Positions 9,041-18,330 of a stretch of 64,000 bases of DNA are shown here, piece after piece. The stretch is from Phyllobacterium pellucidum (GTDB taxonomy: Bacteria; Pseudomonadota; Alphaproteobacteria; Rhizobiales; Rhizobiaceae). Positions within the stretch are counted from its first letter, which is position 1; every line of letters starts with the position of its first letter. The position numbers and the translations under genes are program-made. The notes under the pieces were generated by a model, which ran no database searches, was not told the DNA's origin, and saw only the letters and a program-made list of their open reading frames with translations. The stretch spans positions 62,001 through 126,000 of the forward strand of contig NZ_JABUMX010000006.1 in NCBI RefSeq assembly GCF_013327855.1. Direction: 5' to 3'.

Positions 9041-10366
9041 TCAGCCGTTCTTGGCGGAAGATGGTTGCTTGGCGAAGAGCTGGCGGAACACCGGGTAGAT
9101 GTCGCCTGGCTTGGCTATTCGCGTCATCTGGAAGTTTCGCCAATTTTCCCCGACCTGTCGATAGGAACGCCACAGCGAGGTACCATTGTCGGTCGAGCGG
9201 AATATGGCGCTCTCGCGTTCGTCCAGAATCTCGACATAGGCATAATACTGGCAAAGCTTCATGATCTCCTTGTTCAACAGATTGACGCAATGCTCGGAAT
9301 CGCCCGCGAGGTTGTCGCCGTCCGAAGCCTGTGCGGCATATATGTTCCAATCCTGGCTGGGGTAGCGCTCAAGGATAATGCGCTGCATTTCCTCCAGCGC
9401 GGTCGATACGACCGTGCCGCCGCTTTGGGTGCTGCGAAAGAACGTCTCTTCATCGACTTCGTGCGCCTGATGGGTATGGCGGATGAAAACGATGTCGATG
9501 CGCTCGTAACGCCGTTTCAAAAACAGGTGGAGAAGTACGAAGAAGCGCTTCGCAAGATCCTTCTCGCGCTCGCCCATGGATCCTGAAACATCCATGAGGC
9601 AGAACATCACGGCGCTTGCATTCGGCAAGGGCTGCGGCTCGAAGCGATTGAAACGAATATCGACAGGGTCGATATAACCAACCACTTTGCGGCGGCGCTC
9701 AAGACGTTCCAGTTCGCTGCGCATTTTCGCAAGGCGCTCGGAGGAAGCGCTGCCGGGCTTCGGGTGCTTTGCTTCGAGTTCCTCGATTTCTTTGGCGATT
9801 GCTTCGACCTGGGCAAGCTTGGGGCGCTGCAGTGCGATGCGGCGGCCAAAACTGTTCCGCATGGTTCGCCCGACATTGATGTTGGTCGGGGCGCCGGCAA
9901 TGGTAAAACCAGCACGGCGCGAGCGAAAGGTAACGGCCTCCTTGAGACTGGACTTGATCATGTCCGGAAGTTCGAGGTCTTCGAAGAAAAGATCGAGCAC
10001 CTCCTCGCGCGACAGCACGAACTGGAAATCATCCTCCATGTCGCCTTCGGATGCAGCACCCTTGCCTGCACCCGTGCCGCCGCCCTGACCGGGTTTGGCG
10101 AGGCGGTCACCGGCGGTAAATTCCTTGTTGCCGGGCAGTACGTGTTCGCGCCTGCCGCTGCTTCGATCCGCCTGAAAGCTGGGCTCGCTGGTGCCGTCCA
10201 GTGGAAAGGGAACGCTGTGGCCCGCATCCACATCGACGATCTTGCCCGACTTTATCTTTTCATGGACGACGCGCTTCAGCTCTCCGCGCGCGCGGCGCAG
10301 AAAGCGTTGGCGATTGCTCAGGCTCTTGTCCTTGGGGTTAAGGCGGCGATCGATGAAGCTCGGCAT
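9041..10366 (-). CDS. yeaH: YeaH/YhbH family protein (DUF444, VWA-like)
   Basis: 441 residues, full length. It starts MPSFIDRRLNPKDKS, as is usual for the family. The middle is low in structure and charged (about 80-130, glycine-rich). The C-terminal half has a von Willebrand A-like metal-site segment, VMFCLMDVSGSMGEREKDLA, matching the DxSxS pattern. YeaH partners the serine kinase YeaG (PrkA) in nitrogen-starvation and stationary-phase responses in enterics. The gene is 21 bp downstream of the kinase gene, indicating one transcript. Family assignment is sure; the molecular role is inferred from the conserved operon. Confidence 0.93.
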   Translation of the reverse strand: MPSFIDRRLNPKDKSLSNRQRFLRRARGELKRVVHEKIKSGKIVDVDAGHSVPFPLDGTSEPSFQADRSSGRREHVLPGNKEFTAGDRLAKPGQGGGTGAGKGAASEGDMEDDFQFVLSREEVLDLFFEDLELPDMIKSSLKEAVTFRSRRAGFTIAGAPTNINVGRTMRNSFGRRIALQRPKLAQVEAIAKEIEELEAKHPKPGSASSERLAKMRSELERLERRRKVVGYIDPVDIRFNRFEPQPLPNASAVMFCLMDVSGSMGEREKDLAKRFFVLLHLFLKRRYERIDIVFIRHTHQAHEVDEETFFRSTQSGGTVVSTALEEMQRIILERYPSQDWNIYAAQASDGDNLAGDSEHCVNLLNKEIMKLCQYYAYVEILDERESAIFRSTDNGTSLWRSYRQVGENWRNFQMTRIAKPGDIYPVFRQLFAKQPSSAKNG

Positions 10367-10387
10367 GCAAGCACCTTTCTTCGGCGA

Positions 10388-12337
10388 TCACCCCGCCTTG
10401 TTCACGCGCATGTACCAATCCACCAGTCGACGAACCTGCCGTTCCGTATAACCCCGCTCGACCATGCGCTGGACGAACTCCGTATGCTGCTTCTCGGTGG
10501 CGCCATCCTTCTTCGAACCGAAGCTGATGACCGGCAGCAGATCCTCGACCTGGCCAAACATGCGCTTCTCGATGACTTCGCGCAACTTTTCGTAGCTCGT
10601 CCAGGACGGGTTGCGGCCATTATTTTTGGCCTTGGCGCGGAGGGTGAACTTCACGACCTCGTTGCGGAAATCCTTGGGATTGGCGATGCCGGCCGGCTTT
10701 TCGATTTGCGATAACTCACCGTCGAGAATGCCTCGATTGAGAATCTGGCCGGTATCGGGATCCTTGTAGTCCTGGTCCTCGATCCATGCATCGGCGTAGG
10801 CGATATAACGGTCGAAGAGGTTCTGGCCGTATTCGCTATAGGACTCGAGATAGGCCTTCTGTATCTCGTGACCGATGAACTCTGCATAACGAGATGCGAG
10901 TTCGGATTTGATGAAATCGAGGTAGCTGGATTCGATCTCCTGCGGGAACTGCTCGCGCTTGACCGATTGTTCGAGCACATACATCAAATGCACGGGGTCA
11001 GCCGCAACCTGCTTGGTGTCGTAGTTGAAAGTTTCCGAGAGAACCTTGAAGGCAAAGCGCGTGCTGATGCCGTTCATGCCTTCATCGACGCCTGCGGCGT
11101 CGCGGTACTCTTGCACCGATTTCGCCTTCGGATCTGATTCACGCAGGTTCTCGCCGTCATAGACGCGCATCTTCGTGTAGAGCGGGGAATTTTCGTGCTC
11201 CGCAAGCCGGGTTGAAACCGTAAAGCGGCTGAGAATTTCCAGCACTTCCGGTGCGCAGGGATTGTTGACGAGTTCGCTCTCACGCAACAGCTTTTCGTAG
11301 ATCTGCTTTTCTTCCGTCACCCGCACGCAATAGGGCACCTTGACGACAGACATGCGGTCGAGGAAGGCCTCATTGTTTTTGTTGTTCTTGAACTGGAGCC
11401 ATTCGGATTCGTTCGAGTGGGCAAGAATGATCCCCTGGAACGGGAAGGCGCCGAAATTCTCGGTGCCGTTGTAGTTGCCTTCCTGTGTCGCCGTCAGCAA
11501 CGGGTGCAGGACCTTGATCGGCGCCTTGAACATTTCGACGAATTCGAGCATTCCCTGCGTGGTCCGGTTAAGGCCGCCGCTATAGGAATAAGCGTCGGGG
11601 TCGGCCTGGCTGAAATTCTCGAGCTGGCGGATATCGACCTTGCCGACGAGCGAGGAAACGTCCTGGTTGTTCTCGTCGCCAGGTTCGGTCTTGGCGATGC
11701 CAATCTGGCGCAGCCGCGATGGAGCAAGCTTGACGACACTGAACTTGGAGATGTCACCAGCAAATTCGTCGAGCCGTTTCGCTGCCCAAGGGGAGATCAG
11801 GCCGTTGAGGCGTCTGCGGGCAATGCCGTATTTGTCTTCGAGGAGGCCAGCCATGCGATCAGGCTGGAACAGGCCGAGCGGCGATTCGAAGATGGGGCTT
11901 ATCTGGTTGCCGGCCTTGAGGGTGTAGATGGGGCGGCGCTCCATCAATTGCTTCAGCCGTTCGGCAAGTGAAGACTTACCTCCTCCAACGGGACCGAGCA
12001 GATAAAGTATCTGCTTACGCTCTTCCAGACCCTGTGCGGCGTAGCGGAAATAGCCGACAATGCGTTCGATCGTGTCTTCCATGCCGTAGAAATCGGCAAA
12101 GGCCGGATAGATCTTGATGGTGCGATTGAGATAGATGCGGCCGAGGCGTTCGTCAGTACTGGTATCGACCAGGGTCGGTTCACCGATGGCATCGACCATG
12201 CGTTCGGAAGCAGTGGCAAACATTTTGGGATCGTTGCGGCAGGCGAGCAGATACTCTTGCAGGCTCATCTCTTCCTGCTTTTCGCTGCTGTAGATCTCTG
12301 AGAAGAGACTGAATACGTCAGATGCCTGCGTTGTCAT
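10388..12337 (-). CDS. prkA: PrkA/YeaG family serine protein kinase
   Basis: 649 residues, the usual length. The ATG at 12337 follows GGAGGTTGGAA and begins MTTQASDVFSLFSEIY; the frame is open for 25 more codons upstream but those do not align with the family. An AAA+ module (about 70-380) carries the P-loop LLGPVGGGKSSLAERL, and a C-terminal PrkA domain (about 400-649) contains the region weakly related to cAMP-dependent kinase. YeaG autophosphorylates and regulates survival under sustained nitrogen starvation. It leads the prkA-yeaH-spoVR operon, so its promoter should lie in the long upstream gap. Probably stress-regulated, but no sigma-factor motif could be confirmed by eye. Confidence 0.94.
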   Translation of the reverse strand: MTTQASDVFSLFSEIYSSEKQEEMSLQEYLLACRNDPKMFATASERMVDAIGEPTLVDTSTDERLGRIYLNRTIKIYPAFADFYGMEDTIERIVGYFRYAAQGLEERKQILYLLGPVGGGKSSLAERLKQLMERRPIYTLKAGNQISPIFESPLGLFQPDRMAGLLEDKYGIARRRLNGLISPWAAKRLDEFAGDISKFSVVKLAPSRLRQIGIAKTEPGDENNQDVSSLVGKVDIRQLENFSQADPDAYSYSGGLNRTTQGMLEFVEMFKAPIKVLHPLLTATQEGNYNGTENFGAFPFQGIILAHSNESEWLQFKNNKNNEAFLDRMSVVKVPYCVRVTEEKQIYEKLLRESELVNNPCAPEVLEILSRFTVSTRLAEHENSPLYTKMRVYDGENLRESDPKAKSVQEYRDAAGVDEGMNGISTRFAFKVLSETFNYDTKQVAADPVHLMYVLEQSVKREQFPQEIESSYLDFIKSELASRYAEFIGHEIQKAYLESYSEYGQNLFDRYIAYADAWIEDQDYKDPDTGQILNRGILDGELSQIEKPAGIANPKDFRNEVVKFTLRAKAKNNGRNPSWTSYEKLREVIEKRMFGQVEDLLPVISFGSKKDGATEKQHTEFVQRMVERGYTERQVRRLVDWYMRVNKAG

Positions 12338-12804
12338 TTCCAACCTCCAGCCGCATGCAAGTTCGACGGAACTTGAGCTGAAGGGGCCGCCCCTCCGCTC
12401 AGAGGATTGCATGCCGTATCGTTACACTGTCAGGTGAGTCGCTCCACTGTGCAAGACACTAATTGTTGTTATCTTGTGTAGATGCAATTTAGGCACATAG
12501 TTGTGTCTGCAATGAGGTGAGGATCACCTTTCGTCGTCTGTCCTTCACCAAAGATGTAAGTAGTCTCTCTGGCAAATTGTATAGGTAACGACAAAGAATC
12601 TGCGTCAATATGTCAGAAAAGTGGAGCAACGGCGGTCAAGCTGTGCCGGTGGTACCATAAGCCAGCGATTATGACGGCGGCAGAACTCCTTCGCTTTTCT
12701 GCACGAGCAACATAGTTATGCGGCTTCGTTGCGGTTCATTGCTCCTTGAACGCGATCTGTTATGTTTTTAACAGTTGTCACAATGGTTGAGGGGACGAAA
12801 CGCA
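12338..12804. promoter_or_regulatory. 467-bp divergent intergenic region prkA / deoR
   Basis: A long, fairly AT-rich gap between divergent genes with no coding frame that looks real. It must hold the prkA promoter on the left and the deoR promoter on the right. I looked for an EcfG-type stress promoter facing prkA and saw no good match. The DeoR-like operator at 12757 is the one clear element. Confidence 0.5.
12757..12774. promoter_or_regulatory. DeoR-like operator
   Basis: CTGTTA (12757-12762) and its exact reverse complement TAACAG (12769-12774) flank six bases. This resembles the TGTTA/TAACA arms bound by E. coli DeoR. It lies 30 bp before the deoR start, so autoregulation and control of the deoxyribose genes downstream are likely. 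Confidence 0.6.
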
Positions 12805-13539
12805 ATGGTAAGCCGCAAGGCACGGCGAATAGCAGATCTCTCGGGAGCGCTCCGGGCGCGGCGGGTATTGCGTCTCAAGGATGCAGCCCTGCTGCTCAAC
12901 GTTTCCGAAATGACCGTCCGCCGCGACGTTGCTGAAAATCCCGACCAGTTCGGCTACCTTGGCGGCCATATCGTTCCGGCTGGCGATTTCTGGAACGACA
13001 GTCCTTACGATTTGTCGCAGGCGGTGGACACCCATGCCGCCGCCAAGGTGAGGGCCTGCGCGCATGCCGCCAGATATATTCGCCCCGACGATACGATCTT
13101 TATCGATTGCGGCACGACGCTGCTCAGCCTCATCGACCATGTTCCCGCCGACTACCGGATCACCGCCATCTGTTATGCGCTTAATGTCGCCGAGCGGCTG
13201 ACGCGCCGCCCGAACATAAGCGTGGTGATGCTAGGTGGGCTTTATTACGCTTCGTCCGCTTCGTTTTCCGGCGATTCCGGCCTTGAAACCCTCTCCAAGC
13301 TTGGCATCAATACTGCGTTCATTTCGGCTGCCGGGCTGGATATGAGCCGAGGCGCGTCTTGCGCGCACTTTCATGAAGCACCGGTCAAGCAAAGAGCGAT
13401 CGAGTTTGCTGAAATGAACCTGCTTGTCGCCGACAGCAGCAAAATGGGCAAGGTCAAGCCTGTTCTGTTTGCGCCAATTACGGCCTTCCAGGCGATCATC
13501 ACCGAGGAAGGCGAGATTGACGTGCCTAAAGCCCCTTGA
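12805..13539 (+). CDS. deoR: DeoR family transcriptional regulator (deoxyribonucleoside repressor)
   Basis: 244 residues. The ATG at 12805 follows GAGGGGACGAA. An N-terminal DeoR-type winged helix (about 1-55, with LNVSEMTVRRDVAE as recognition region) precedes a sugar-phosphate-binding domain of the ribose-5-phosphate-isomerase fold (about 75-235), including DTIFIDCGTT. E. coli DeoR responds to deoxyribose-5-phosphate. Here the gene is followed by deoC, an aldehyde dehydrogenase and a mutarotase, and an operator-like palindrome lies upstream, so the same effector is probable. A 137-bp gap before deoC may contain a second promoter. Confidence 0.87.
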   Translation: MVSRKARRIADLSGALRARRVLRLKDAALLLNVSEMTVRRDVAENPDQFGYLGGHIVPAGDFWNDSPYDLSQAVDTHAAAKVRACAHAARYIRPDDTIFIDCGTTLLSLIDHVPADYRITAICYALNVAERLTRRPNISVVMLGGLYYASSASFSGDSGLETLSKLGINTAFISAAGLDMSRGASCAHFHEAPVKQRAIEFAEMNLLVADSSKMGKVKPVLFAPITAFQAIITEEGEIDVPKAP

Positions 13540-13676
13540 CGCCATGGCCATTTTGATGGAAAAATAACAAAAACTGATATTATTCTCACAATGATGGCGA
13601 AGGCCGGTGCGAATGTTCTGGTCTGTCGGCGCGAAGCGCCTATGCTAGACTTGCATTCGCTGGAGGAAGTTTTCTC

Positions 13677-14723
13677 GTGGAAAAAGCCCGGATTATCACT
13701 GCATCAGGCGATGGCGGGGTTGTGACAGCCGGTTCCTCGCCAGCGAGGCTGGTGGACCACGCCAGGACGAATGGCTGGCCGCGCAATCCTGGCATGGAAC
13801 TCGACCTTTCCTGGGTGCTTGACGCGCGGGTTAACCTTTCCGCCGTCGAGCGCCGTGTCGCAAGCCTTCCCGGCAGGCGTACGGTCAAGAAGGACGCCCA
13901 GGCAGCGTGGCTGTTGAAGGCGGTCACCTGTATCGATCTGACGACACTCAACGGCGACGACACGGCCGAACGGGTCAAACGCCTGTGCGCCAAGGCGATG
14001 CACCCGGTGCGGCAGGATATTCTCGACGCTTTGGGCATGGGCAAGCGGTCGATCACCACCGGAGCCATCTGCGTCTACCATCGCTTCGTAGCGACGGCGG
14101 TGGAAGCCCTCGGCGATTCCGGCATTCCCGTCGCCGCGGTCTCGACCGGCTTTCCGGCGGGGCTTAGTCCGCACCACCTCAAGGTGAAGGAGATCGAAGC
14201 GTCGGTTGCCGACGGTGCAAAAGAGATCGATATCGTCATCACCCGCGAACATGTGCTGACTGGCAACTGGACCGCACTCTATGCGGAGATGCAGGACTAT
14301 CGCAGGGCCTGCGGCGATGCGCACGTAAAGGCGATCCTCGCCACCGGCGACCTCAAGACCTTGCGCAATGTGGCGCGTGCCTCGCTCGTCTGCATGATGG
14401 CCGGTGCAGATTTCATCAAGACATCGACCGGCAAGGAAGGCGTCAACGCAACGCTGGCTGTTACGCTGGTGATGTTGCGCATGATCCGCGCCTACGAGGA
14501 GCGCACGGGGTTCAAAATAGGCTACAAGCCGGCTGGCGGCATTTCTGCGGCAAAGGACGTGCTGAACTATCAGTTCCTCATGAAGGAAGAACTTGGCCGG
14601 GAGTGGCTCGAGCCCGATCTCTTCCGAATCGGCGCATCGAGCCTTCTTGCCGACATCGAGCGGCAATTGGAACATCACGTTACGGGCGCCTATTCCGCGC
14701 TCAACAGACATCCGATCGGATAA
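13677..14723 (+). CDS. deoC: Deoxyribose-phosphate aldolase
   Basis: 348 residues, closer in length and sequence to the longer eukaryote-like DeoC than to the 259-residue E. coli enzyme. The GTG start at 13677 is set by GGAGGAAG 8 bp upstream. Active-site blocks are present: VKAILATGDLK, DFIKTSTGKEG with the Schiff-base lysine, and GYKPAGGIS with the second lysine. It cleaves 2-deoxyribose-5-phosphate to glyceraldehyde-3-phosphate and acetaldehyde. The dehydrogenase gene starts 4 bp after its stop, which suggests the acetaldehyde or a related aldehyde is oxidised directly. No deoxyribokinase or nucleoside phosphorylase gene is seen in the cluster. Confidence 0.93.
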   Translation: MEKARIITASGDGGVVTAGSSPARLVDHARTNGWPRNPGMELDLSWVLDARVNLSAVERRVASLPGRRTVKKDAQAAWLLKAVTCIDLTTLNGDDTAERVKRLCAKAMHPVRQDILDALGMGKRSITTGAICVYHRFVATAVEALGDSGIPVAAVSTGFPAGLSPHHLKVKEIEASVADGAKEIDIVITREHVLTGNWTALYAEMQDYRRACGDAHVKAILATGDLKTLRNVARASLVCMMAGADFIKTSTGKEGVNATLAVTLVMLRMIRAYEERTGFKIGYKPAGGISAAKDVLNYQFLMKEELGREWLEPDLFRIGASSLLADIERQLEHHVTGAYSALNRHPIG

Positions 14724-14727
14724 TGCC

Positions 14728-17112
14728 ATGACAGTCGCGACCTATTTTGACGAAATGTCCTACGGCCCCGCGCCCGAGGCCGATACCGAAGCCCGCGATT
14801 GGCTGGCTCGCCACAAGTCGAGTTTTGGCCACTTCATCAACGGCGCCTTCGTGCCTTCTACGTCGGGGAAGACATTCGACACGTTCGAGCCCGCCACCGG
14901 CAAGCGCCTTGCCAAACTCGCCGTTGGCGACAAGGCGGACGTCGACAAGGCGGTCGCCGCAGCCCGCAAGGCACAAGTTTCCTGGGCAAGGCTGCCCGGT
15001 CACCTTCGTGCTCGCCACCTCTACGCGCTTGCCCGGATGATCCAGCGGCACGCCCGCCTGATCGCAGTGGTCGAAGCCATAGACAACGGCAAGCCGATCC
15101 GCGAGACGCGCGATATCGATGTGCCGCTCGCCGCTCGCCACTTCTATCATCATGCGGGATGGGCGCAGATCAAGGACACTGAATTTGCGGATCACGTTCC
15201 GGTTGGCGTCGTCGGCCAGATCATTCCCTGGAACTTCCCCTTTCTCATGCTCGCATGGAAGATTGCCCCCGCGCTGGCGCTCGGCAATACGGTTGTTCTT
15301 AAGCCTGCCGAATTTACCTCGCTGACCGCCTTGCTTTTCGCGGAGCTAGCAGCGGCGGCCGGCCTTCCAGCGGGCGTTCTCAATATTGTCACCGGTGAGG
15401 GTGAAACCGGTGCGCTGATCGTAGATCATAGCGACATCGACAAGATTGCCTTTACCGGATCGACGGAAGTCGGCCGCATCATTCGCGAGCGCACGGCGGG
15501 CAGCGGCAAATCGCTTACCCTCGAACTTGGCGGCAAATCACCCTTCATCGTGTTTGATGATGCCGACGTCGATGGTGCGGTCGAAGGTGTCGTCGATGCG
15601 ATCTGGTTCAACCAGGGTCAGGTATGCTGCGCCGGATCGAGGCTCCTCGTCCAGGAAGGCATCGCCAAGCTTTTCCATGACCGGCTGAAGCGCCGCATGC
15701 AGACGCTGCGGGTCGGTCTCCCGCTCGACAAGGCGATAGACATGGGCGCCATCGTTGCGCCAGTGCAACTCAGCCGCATTGAAGCGCTGGTGAAGAAGGG
15801 CCTAGCCGAAGGCGCAGAACTGCACCAGGCGCAGATCGAAATCCCGAAGAGTGGAAGTTTCTACCCGCCGACGCTTCTGAGCGGCGTGCAACCCACCTCG
15901 ATCGTTGCGACCGAAGAGATCTTCGGGCCGGTTGCCGTGTCCATGACGTTTCGCACGCCCGAGGAAGCGGTCCAACTCGCCAATCATTCGCGCTATGGTC
16001 TTTCCGCCAGCGTGTGGAGCGAGACGATCGGCCTTGCGCTCAACGTCGCGGCAAAGCTTGCGGCCGGCGTCGTCTGGGTCAATGCGACGAACCTGTTTGA
16101 TGCCGCGGTCGGCTTTGGCGGCAAGCGCGAATCCGGCTTTGGACGTGAGGGCGGGCGCGAAGGCTGCTACGAATATCTGAAGCCCAAAGCGTGGATCGGC
16201 CGCAAGGCGCGCGTTCTACCGAATTTGCCCGAGCTCAAGCCTGTAGTCGGGGATTTTTCCGCGCCGGCGATCGACCGGACGACCAAGCTCTTCATCGGCG
16301 GCAAGCAGGCGCGGCCGGACGGCAATTATTCGCGCCCCGTGGTCTCGCCAAAAGGCAAGATGATCGGCGAGGTCGGCGACGGCAACCGCAAGGATATCCG
16401 TAACGCCGTTGTTGCCGCGCAGGCGGCCTCCGCCTGGTCGAGCGCGACGACGCACAATCGCGCTCAGATCCTCTATTACATCGCCGAAAACCTTTCCGGA
16501 CGTGCCGACGAATTTGCCGCGCGGATTGCCGCCATGGCCGGGTCTTCCGCAGCGGCGGCGAGGGCGGAGGTCGACGCTTCTATCGCACGGCTCTTTACCT
16601 ATGGCGCCTGGGCGGACAAGTTCGAGGGCGCGGTGCATTCGCCGCCCCTGCGGGGTGTGGCACTGGCAATGCCGGAACCATTGGGCGTAGCTGGAGTCAT
16701 ATGCCCGCCCGAAGCTCCGCTACTCGGTTTTGTCAGCCTTGTTGCGCCGCTTGTCGCCATGGGCAACCGCGTGGTTGCGGTGCCGAGTGAGGCCTACCCG
16801 CTCGCCGCGACTGATTTCTACTCGATCCTCGAGACGTCGGATGTGCCAGCGGGCGTCATCAACATAGTGACCGGATCGGCAATCGAACTCGCCAAGACCC
16901 TTGCAGCTCACAACGATGTCGATGCTGTTTGGGCGTTTGGCAGCGATGAACTATCCGCCACTGTCGAGAAACTGTCCGTCGGCAACCTTAAGCGGACCTT
17001 CGTCGATTACGGCAAGGCCACCGATTGGAACGACCGCGCCGCCGCCGAAGGCACGCTTTTCCTGCGCCGCGCCGTCGATGTAAAGAATATCTGGATTCCT
17101 TACGGCGAATAG
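14728..17112 (+). CDS. Two-domain aldehyde dehydrogenase (ALDH16-like)
   Basis: 794 residues, about 1.6 times a normal ALDH. Residues about 30-500 form a complete aldehyde dehydrogenase: the proline-rich turn IPWNFPFLM, the catalytic glutamate in LELGGKSPF and the nucleophile in FNQGQVCCAGSRL. Residues about 515-794 form a second ALDH-like module that starts like a normal N-terminal half (FIGGKQARPDG, VAGVICPPEAPLL) but lacks a catalytic Cys segment and ends in a short dimerisation-like tail. This layout matches the ALDH16 family, where the C-terminal module is structural. It sits 4 bp behind deoC, so acetaldehyde from deoxyribose-5-phosphate, or deoxyribose itself, is a likely substrate. Confidence 0.88.
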   Translation: MTVATYFDEMSYGPAPEADTEARDWLARHKSSFGHFINGAFVPSTSGKTFDTFEPATGKRLAKLAVGDKADVDKAVAAARKAQVSWARLPGHLRARHLYALARMIQRHARLIAVVEAIDNGKPIRETRDIDVPLAARHFYHHAGWAQIKDTEFADHVPVGVVGQIIPWNFPFLMLAWKIAPALALGNTVVLKPAEFTSLTALLFAELAAAAGLPAGVLNIVTGEGETGALIVDHSDIDKIAFTGSTEVGRIIRERTAGSGKSLTLELGGKSPFIVFDDADVDGAVEGVVDAIWFNQGQVCCAGSRLLVQEGIAKLFHDRLKRRMQTLRVGLPLDKAIDMGAIVAPVQLSRIEALVKKGLAEGAELHQAQIEIPKSGSFYPPTLLSGVQPTSIVATEEIFGPVAVSMTFRTPEEAVQLANHSRYGLSASVWSETIGLALNVAAKLAAGVVWVNATNLFDAAVGFGGKRESGFGREGGREGCYEYLKPKAWIGRKARVLPNLPELKPVVGDFSAPAIDRTTKLFIGGKQARPDGNYSRPVVSPKGKMIGEVGDGNRKDIRNAVVAAQAASAWSSATTHNRAQILYYIAENLSGRADEFAARIAAMAGSSAAAARAEVDASIARLFTYGAWADKFEGAVHSPPLRGVALAMPEPLGVAGVICPPEAPLLGFVSLVAPLVAMGNRVVAVPSEAYPLAATDFYSILETSDVPAGVINIVTGSAIELAKTLAAHNDVDAVWAFGSDELSATVEKLSVGNLKRTFVDYGKATDWNDRAAAEGTLFLRRAVDVKNIWIPYGE

Positions 17113-17154
17113 GAATAGTCAGAGATCAAGGCCCTGCAACTCTGGAGGAATTTC

Positions 17155-17610
17155 ATGCTCAAGAATATCGACCCGGCGCTCAATGCGGACGTTCTCCACG
17201 CGTTGCGGTCCATGGGTCACGCCGACACGCTGGTGATTTCAGATACGAACTTTCCCTCCGACGCCATCGCTCGGCAAACGACGCTGGGCAAGCTCCTGCG
17301 TATCGACAATATTTCAGCTGCTCGCGCGATAAAGGCGATTTTGTCGGTGATGCCGCTGGATACGCCGATTCAGCCGTCGGTCGGTCGCATGGAAGTCATG
17401 GGCGCGCCGGGCGAAGTGCCGCCCGTCCAGCGTGAAGTGCAAGCTGAGGTCGATGCGGCGGAAGGCAAGGCCTCACCCATGTACGGCATCGAGCGCTTTG
17501 CGTTCTACGAGGAAGCAAAGAAGGCCTATTGCGTGATTACCACTGGAGAGACCCGGTTCTACGGGTGCTTTATGCTTACCAAGGGTGTCATTCCGCCCGA
17601 GACAGCCTGA
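17155..17610 (+). CDS. RbsD/FucU family sugar mutarotase
   Basis: 151 residues, usual for FucU-type mutarotases. MLKNIDPALNADVLHALRSMGHADTLVISD shows in its middle the family histidine-aspartate block (MGHADTLVISD), and the C-terminal TGETRFYGCFMLTKGV matches the FucU end with the conserved tyrosine. A GGAGG ribosome site precedes the ATG. The family interconverts sugar anomers (fucose, ribose). Placed 42 bp behind the ALDH gene in a deoxyribose cluster, it may act on 2-deoxyribose. That substrate is inference only. Confidence 0.87.
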   Translation: MLKNIDPALNADVLHALRSMGHADTLVISDTNFPSDAIARQTTLGKLLRIDNISAARAIKAILSVMPLDTPIQPSVGRMEVMGAPGEVPPVQREVQAEVDAAEGKASPMYGIERFAFYEEAKKAYCVITTGETRFYGCFMLTKGVIPPETA

Positions 17611-17616
17611 CAAGCA

Positions 17617-17648
17617 ATCGCCGCCGGCGCGAAGGTACTGGCGGCGAT
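17617..17648. terminator. Bidirectional hairpin between convergent genes
   Basis: ATCGCCGCC (17617-17625) pairs perfectly with GGCGGCGAT (17640-17648) over a 14-base loop, between the mutarotase and peroxiredoxin stops. The position between convergent genes supports termination in both directions, although no long T-run follows. Confidence 0.6.
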
Positions 17649-17670
17649 GAACTCTTTGCCCAGAAGTATT

Positions 17671-18330
17671 TTAAGCCTGCGGCTGCTTTGTCTTGCGCAG
17701 GTAGGGCAGAACCCGTTCGAACTCGCCGAAGCGCTCCTTCGCCTCTTCGTCCGAAACGGCGGCCGTGATGATCACGTCTTCTCCCTGTTGCCACTGCGCC
17801 GGCGTCGCCACCTTGTGCTTGGCTGTCAGCTGGATACTGTCGATCGCGCGCAGGATCTCGTCGAAGTTCCGGCCGGTCGTCATCGGATAGGTAATCGTGA
17901 GTTTGATCTTCTTGTCCGGTCCGATCACGAATACCGAGCGCACGGTTGCATTGTCTGCGGGTGTGCGGCCTTCGGATGTATCGCCTGCTTCAGCCGGCAA
18001 CATGTCGTAGAGCTTCGCGACCTTGAGCTCCTTATCGCCGATCAACGGGTAGTCGACCTCGTGGCCCGTCGCCGACTTGATGTCAGCCTTCCACTTGGCG
18101 TGGCTTTCGACAGGATCGACGGAAATGCCGATGATCTTGGCGTTGCGCTTGGCAAATTCGGGAGCAAGGCCAGCCATGTAACCGAGTTCGGTGGTGCAGA
18201 CCGGCGTAAAATTTTTCGGATGGCTGAACAGCACGGCATAGCTGTCCTTGATCCAGTCATGAAAATGGATCTCGCCCTGCGTCGTGTCAGCGGTAAAATC
18301 CGGTGCGGTATCATTGATACGTAGGCCCAT
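17671..18330 (-). CDS. 1-Cys peroxiredoxin (Prdx6 type)
   Basis: 219 residues, standard for the AhpC/TSA 1-Cys group. Start MGLRINDTAPDFTADTT was chosen from the family; the frame is open further upstream without similarity. The peroxidatic cysteine is in FTPVCTTELGYMA near residue 46, and the C-terminal dimer domain has the typical PSPEA-free, long tail of the Prdx6 class. It reduces hydrogen peroxide and organic or phospholipid hydroperoxides in the cytoplasm using an external thiol. Monocistronic by layout, convergent with the deoxyribose cluster. Confidence 0.92.
   Translation of the reverse strand: MGLRINDTAPDFTADTTQGEIHFHDWIKDSYAVLFSHPKNFTPVCTTELGYMAGLAPEFAKRNAKIIGISVDPVESHAKWKADIKSATGHEVDYPLIGDKELKVAKLYDMLPAEAGDTSEGRTPADNATVRSVFVIGPDKKIKLTITYPMTTGRNFDEILRAIDSIQLTAKHKVATPAQWQQGEDVIITAAVSDEEAKERFGEFERVLPYLRKTKQPQA

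Noticed and set aside
7875-9098. 407-codon plus-strand frame over the SpoVR gene
   Set aside because: Antisense to a conserved SpoVR/DUF444 operon; no domain and no ribosome site.
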